Part shown: positions 6,453 through 9,334 of the stretch, in pieces
Layout: each line of letters opens with the position of its first letter
Numbering within the stretch: position 1 is the first letter of the stretch
Source of the DNA: RPQJ01 sp035554635
Lineage (GTDB): Bacteria > Pseudomonadota > Gammaproteobacteria > Steroidobacterales > Steroidobacteraceae
NCBI GenBank assembly: GCA_035554635.1
Contig: DATMIB010000101.1
Coordinates: 1 to 9,334, forward strand
Direction: 5' to 3'
Length of the DNA stretch: 9,334 nucleotides
Program-made: the position numbers and the translations under genes
The notes under the pieces: model-generated
The model's database searches: none
Seen by the model: the letters and a program-made list of their open reading frames with translations, nothing else
What the model was told of the DNA's origin: nothing

Positions 6453-7490
6453 TCAGGCCGCTACGGGTGAGGCGTGCTCCAGCGCATCGAAGTAGTCCCG
6501 CACCCGGGCCAGTTGCGCCTCCGGCGCAACCACCGACATGACGTCCTGCCGGAACGCCTGCGCGTGCGGGCGTCCTGAGCAATACCAGCCGATGTGCTTG
6601 CGCGCGATCCTGACGCCGGCGTCGGGGCCGTAGAAGTCGTACAAATCGCGCAGGTGCATGAGCATGATATCACGCACCTCGCCGTGCGTCGGCGCGGTCG
6701 CGGCGCTGCCCGCCAGCAAGGATTCGATCTCGCGAAATATCCACGGGCGCCCCTGAGCCGCGCGGCCGATCATCACGCCGTCTGCACCCGTGCGGTGCAG
6801 CACTTCGACGGCCTTCGCTGCCGTATCGATGTCACCGTTTGCAAAGACGGGGATGCGCACCGCGTGCTTGACCGCGGCGATCGTCTCGTACTCGGCCTCG
6901 CCATTGAAACGACACGCCCGCGTGCGCCCGTGCACGGCGAGCGCTCGGATCCCCGCCGCTTCCGCGAGGCGGGCGATGCGCACGGCATTGCGTTCGTCGG
7001 GCGACCAGCCCGTGCGGATCTTCAACGTCACCGGCACGTCGACCGCACGTACGGTCGCGTCGAGGATCGCCGCGACGTTCGCCTCGTCTCGCAAAAGCGC
7101 CGAGCCGGCATCCTTGTTGCACACCTTGCGCGCGGGACATCCCATGTTGATGTCGACGATCTGCGCACCGGCCTCGACGTTGCGACGTGCCGCCAGCGCC
7201 ATCGTCTCGGCGTCGCCGCCGGCGATCTGCACGACCCGCGGCTCGGGCTCGTCGGTGTGGTCGCGGCGTCGGCGCGATTCCTCGGTGTCCCAGAGACGCG
7301 GGTCGGCCGAGATCATCTCGCCTGCGGCGAGCGCTGCGCCGAGACGGCGGCAGAGCCGGCGGAAGGGCAGGTCGGTGACGCCGGCCATCGGTGCGAGCAA
7401 GGCCCGCCCCTGCAGCCGGTACGGACCGATGACGATGGTTTCGCGGACGGGGCCGTCTTGCCCGTCCGCAGCCCGCTCGTGCTGCGTCAT
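6453..7490 (-). CDS. dusB: tRNA-dihydrouridine synthase B
   Basis: This FMN- and NADPH-dependent enzyme reduces uridine to dihydrouridine in the D-loop of tRNA. The product has 345 residues from the ATG at 7490. The TIM-barrel shows LLAPMAGVTDLPFRRLCR near residue 31, the active-site loop DINMGCPARKVCNKDAGSALL with proton-donor Cys118, KIRTGW (Lys157), AVHGRT (185-190), ANGDI (217-221) and the FMN phosphate-binding end MIGRAAQGRPWIF. A helical C-terminal domain completes it, with HIGWY typical of DusB. An upstream ATG at 7556 is in frame but lies inside the preceding gene and adds an Arg-rich stretch. The 7490 start overlaps the preceding stop as ATGA. dusB next to fis is the classical arrangement (in E. 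coli dusB precedes fis and is cotranscribed with it), which supports DusB over DusA or DusC. Confidence 0.96.
   Translation of the reverse strand: MTQHERAADGQDGPVRETIVIGPYRLQGRALLAPMAGVTDLPFRRLCRRLGAALAAGEMISADPRLWDTEESRRRRDHTDEPEPRVVQIAGGDAETMALAARRNVEAGAQIVDINMGCPARKVCNKDAGSALLRDEANVAAILDATVRAVDVPVTLKIRTGWSPDERNAVRIARLAEAAGIRALAVHGRTRACRFNGEAEYETIAAVKHAVRIPVFANGDIDTAAKAVEVLHRTGADGVMIGRAAQGRPWIFREIESLLAGSAATAPTHGEVRDIMLMHLRDLYDFYGPDAGVRIARKHIGWYCSGRPHAQAFRQDVMSVVAPEAQLARVRDYFDALEHASPVAA
7487..7490 (-). promoter_or_regulatory. ATGA stop-start overlap coupling the DUF3426 gene and dusB
   Basis: On the minus strand the ATG of dusB (7490-7488) shares two bases with the TGA stop of the upstream gene (7489-7487). 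No good Shine-Dalgarno sequence precedes this ATG. Reinitiation by ribosomes finishing the upstream gene is therefore the likely route to dusB translation. The overlap decides the dusB start. Confidence 0.75.
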
Positions 7491-9028
7491 CGGGATGCGT
7501 TGCCGTCGATCGCGGACAGTGCGCAGCGCACGCCGCGCCGCTCGTCGCGCAGGCACACGTCGAGCCGGTAACCCACCGCGTCGGCCTCGACGTCGACCAG
7601 CACGAGCTCGGCCTCGGTCTGCGCTCCGGCGCCGAGTTGCCGGCCTGCCTGCGCGGGATCCTTGAGGTACTCGGCGGCCGCGAAATCGCGTCGTGCGACG
7701 ATGCCGCCGTAGCGGTCCTCGAGTTCGAGACGCAACAGCGGCAACGGCTGCGGGAAGCCTGCGCCGTTGCGCAGGCTGGCACGCACCGTCATGACACCCG
7801 CCTGCGACGTGGGTGCACTACCGGCGCCCCACTGGCGCAGTTCGAATGCGCCCAAGTCCCAGTTCGGTTCGAGCGGACGCCCGAGCCGCGCATAAACCTC
7901 GCGTACGACCGGCCCGAGCGTGGCGTTGCGCGCGACCTCCTGGCGGTGTTGATGGACGAACTGCGCGACCAGGGCCAGCACGAGCAGCAACGCACCGATG
8001 CCCCATGCGACGGCAGCACCGCTGCCACGCCTGGTGTCGTCGTCGGCGTCGTCGAGCGCGTCCTCGAAGGCCGACGAACGGTCGCGCAGCCGCAGCGGCA
8101 CGATCGGCGCCGCCGGCTGAGTCGGTGCCGCGGCCGACTCGGTAGTCGCGGTCGTTGCGGTGGTTGTGGTGGTTGCGGTGGTTGCGGTGGTTGCGTTCGT
8201 CGCGGGCACCGCGATCACATCGCCCGGACGGGCGCCGAGCGCGGCGCTCGCGGCCACCGCATCGACCACACCGGGCAGTGTCGATGCGGGGGCGCCGGCG
8301 CCGGCGCCGGGGGCCGGCGTGCGTGTGGGCGCGGCACCCTCGAGCACCGGGTACTGCGATTCCGGCACGTGGCGCAGCGCTTCGAACTGGTCGGTCGAGT
8401 CGAGGTCGACCAGCGCCGGTTGTCGCCCACCCCCGACGGCCTCATCGAGGGGCTCGGCGTCCGGGCGGCCGTCGTAGGGCTCGTCGAGCGCGCCGATCCC
8501 TCGCAGGTCGTCGTCGAGGTCGGCGAAATTCTCGATGACGATGCGCTCGCCCTCGAGCGTGATGTCCTCGACCGCTTCGGGCTCGTGCACGAACACGTCC
8601 GCGGGCACGACCGGTGTCGTCGCGTCGCGTGCGGGGCCTGCCACCGTCCGGCGAGCCTCTGCGGACTCGGCAGCGCGGCCGGGAGCCGTCGGCGCGCCCT
8701 CGCCGAACTGGCGCTGCCAGTCCTGCCCGTCGACGAACACCTGTTCGAGGTCGTCGGCAGAGAAATGAAACTCGGTGATGATGGTGCCGTCGTCACCGCC
8801 CGGCAGGCGCTCGTCGGTCGCGGACAAGAGCCCGGGCACGAGCGACGTTGCCGGCGCGCCGGCATGCGGCGTCGCGGGGTCCGGGTCGTCGAACAACGTG
8901 TCGGTGAGTCGCGGCAGGGCATCGAACGCGCTGCCACAACGGCCGCAACGCACGGTGCCGTGTGCTGCACGCAACGCGGTGGCCGTCACGCGGAACCGCG
9001 TCAGGCACTCAGGGCACTGGGAATACAT
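7487..9028 (-). CDS. Zinc-ribbon (MJ0042-type) and DUF3426 single-pass membrane protein
   Basis: This is a conserved protein of unknown function, usually next to prmA and dusB/fis in proteobacteria. It has 513 residues. The N-terminus is a short zinc ribbon with Cys5, Cys8, Cys28 and Cys31 (CPEC...CGRC). A long disordered region of about 300 residues follows: acidic stretches around 86-105 and 150-200, an Ala/Pro/Gly segment at 230-250 and an Ala-Thr-Thr repeat at 279-296. One membrane helix lies at about 338-357 (AWGIGALLLVLALVAQFV). The C-terminal 155 residues match DUF3426 (...LRQWGAG...VRASLRNGAGFPQPLPLLRL...DR...G...RRDF...YL). The ribbon and linker should face the cytoplasm and DUF3426 the periplasm. 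The start is the ATG opening directly with MYSQCPEC, as usual for the family; only a weak GGCGGG lies upstream. The linker is longer than in the homologues I recall. Confidence 0.9.
   Translation of the reverse strand: MYSQCPECLTRFRVTATALRAAHGTVRCGRCGSAFDALPRLTDTLFDDPDPATPHAGAPATSLVPGLLSATDERLPGGDDGTIITEFHFSADDLEQVFVDGQDWQRQFGEGAPTAPGRAAESAEARRTVAGPARDATTPVVPADVFVHEPEAVEDITLEGERIVIENFADLDDDLRGIGALDEPYDGRPDAEPLDEAVGGGRQPALVDLDSTDQFEALRHVPESQYPVLEGAAPTRTPAPGAGAGAPASTLPGVVDAVAASAALGARPGDVIAVPATNATTATTATTTTTATTATTESAAAPTQPAAPIVPLRLRDRSSAFEDALDDADDDTRRGSGAAVAWGIGALLLVLALVAQFVHQHRQEVARNATLGPVVREVYARLGRPLEPNWDLGAFELRQWGAGSAPTSQAGVMTVRASLRNGAGFPQPLPLLRLELEDRYGGIVARRDFAAAEYLKDPAQAGRQLGAGAQTEAELVLVDVEADAVGYRLDVCLRDERRGVRCALSAIDGNASR
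8141..8194 (-). repeat. Six in-frame 9-bp repeats encoding (Ala/Thr)-Thr-Thr
   Basis: Read on the minus strand, six tandem 9-bp units run GCAACCACC three times, then ACAACCACC, GCAACGACC and GCGACTACC, encoding ATT ATT ATT TTT ATT ATT within the DUF3426 protein linker. The unit length is a multiple of three, so copy-number change by slippage would lengthen or shorten the linker without breaking the frame. The first three copies are identical, which points to recent expansion. Confidence 0.85.
8291..8310. repeat. Short GGCGCC tandem/palindromic repeat inside the DUF3426 gene
   Basis: Three GGCGCC units in a row plus a partial fourth encode the Gly-Ala run at residues 240-247 of the DUF3426 protein linker. 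The 6-bp unit is itself palindromic. It is a second low-complexity patch in the same linker, about 100 bp from the 9-bp repeat, and is most simply a slippage product. Confidence 0.7.
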
Positions 9029-9073
9029 CGATGGCCCGCCGTCGCACCCGGTCTTGTGTCGAGTCCGTCTGGA

Positions 9074-9334
9074 TTACCCGCGACGTCGACCGGTGAGCAG
9101 TCCCCAGTCTTCGCGCGTGCCGGTCAATGCGATATCAAACCATGGCCGGTAAGCGGCTGTCACTTCGTCGGCCTGTTCGAGCAGCAGCCCGCTCAGCGCG
9201 ATCCTGCCGCCCACGCGCACGCGCGCGGCCAGCAACGGCGCCAGGTCGACCAAGGGGCCCGCGAGGATGTTGGCGACGACCACGTCGACCGTCGCGCCGC
9301 CGCACTCGCGGTCGTCGGTGACCTGCACGAGCCG
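9074..9334 (-). CDS. prmA: Ribosomal protein L11 methyltransferase, C-terminal part (5' end outside window)
   Basis: PrmA uses S-adenosylmethionine to trimethylate ribosomal protein L11 in the cytosol. The frame is open to the right edge and ends at TAA 9076-9074, giving the last 86 residues. The methyltransferase core signature VDVVVANILAGPLVDLAPLL (N-I-L-A-x-P-L is diagnostic of PrmA) is followed by VGGRIALSGLLLEQADEV and the C-terminal EDWGLLTGRRRG, which parallels the E. coli EEW...TGR end. The AdoMet-binding GxGxG motif and the N-terminal domain lie outside the window. The gene is 45 bp upstream of the DUF3426 gene on the same strand, the usual order in Pseudomonas-type genomes, where accC commonly precedes prmA. 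Confidence 0.95.
   Translation of the reverse strand, partial: RLVQVTDDRECGGATVDVVVANILAGPLVDLAPLLAARVRVGGRIALSGLLLEQADEVTAAYRPWFDIALTGTREDWGLLTGRRRG

Noticed and set aside
6406..6582. Longer fis start at 6582 (161 residues)
   Set aside because: The added 59 residues are the out-of-frame translation of the dusB end. Fis proteins are about 100 residues, which fits the ATG at 6405.
7491..7556. Longer dusB start at 7556
   Set aside because: It adds 22 Arg-rich residues from within the DUF3426 gene. The ATGA overlap start gives a normal DusB N-terminus.
8155..8538. Trp/Arg-rich plus-strand frame across the 9-bp repeat
   Set aside because: It is the antisense reading of the Thr-repeat linker of the DUF3426 gene and has no independent coding evidence.

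Overview
The window is high-GC, densely coding DNA, most likely from a gammaproteobacterium. The gene order prmA, DUF3426 zinc-ribbon protein, dusB, fis, purH, purD on the minus strand is the arrangement I know from Pseudomonas and relatives. Protein motifs (Fis C-terminus, PurH, PurD, DusB) agree with a proteobacterial chromosome. I cannot name the genus. I see no mobile element, tRNA, rRNA, CRISPR array or phage gene.

Layout, read in the direction of transcription (right to left): the C-terminal end of prmA (ribosomal protein L11 methyltransferase) enters at the right edge. Next is a membrane-anchored zinc-ribbon/DUF3426 protein with a long low-complexity linker. Then come dusB (tRNA dihydrouridine synthase, start codon overlapping the previous stop as ATGA), fis (nucleoid protein, 47 bp later) and purH (GTG start, 5 bp after the fis stop). 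A 155-bp intergenic tract follows, almost filled by 7-bp repeats arranged as a large imperfect inverted repeat. After it comes purD, then a 208-bp spacer, then a 917-residue soluble hybrid sensor histidine kinase with four PAS-like domains. On the plus strand, the tail of an unrecognised gene enters at the left edge and overlaps the 3' end of the kinase gene by 44 bp, tail to tail.

The block joins translation functions (L11 methylation, tRNA modification), a growth-phase nucleoid regulator and the last steps of IMP synthesis (PurH) with an early step (PurD). The tight spacing from DUF3426 through purH suggests one operon. purD may be read through from it or may have its own signals inside the repeat tract.

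Nothing here amounts to a clearly new system. The most unusual item is the heptad-repeat inverted structure that runs right up to the purD start codon and leaves no visible Shine-Dalgarno sequence. The next most interesting is a PAS-type hybrid kinase in the position that retS occupies in Pseudomonas aeruginosa.
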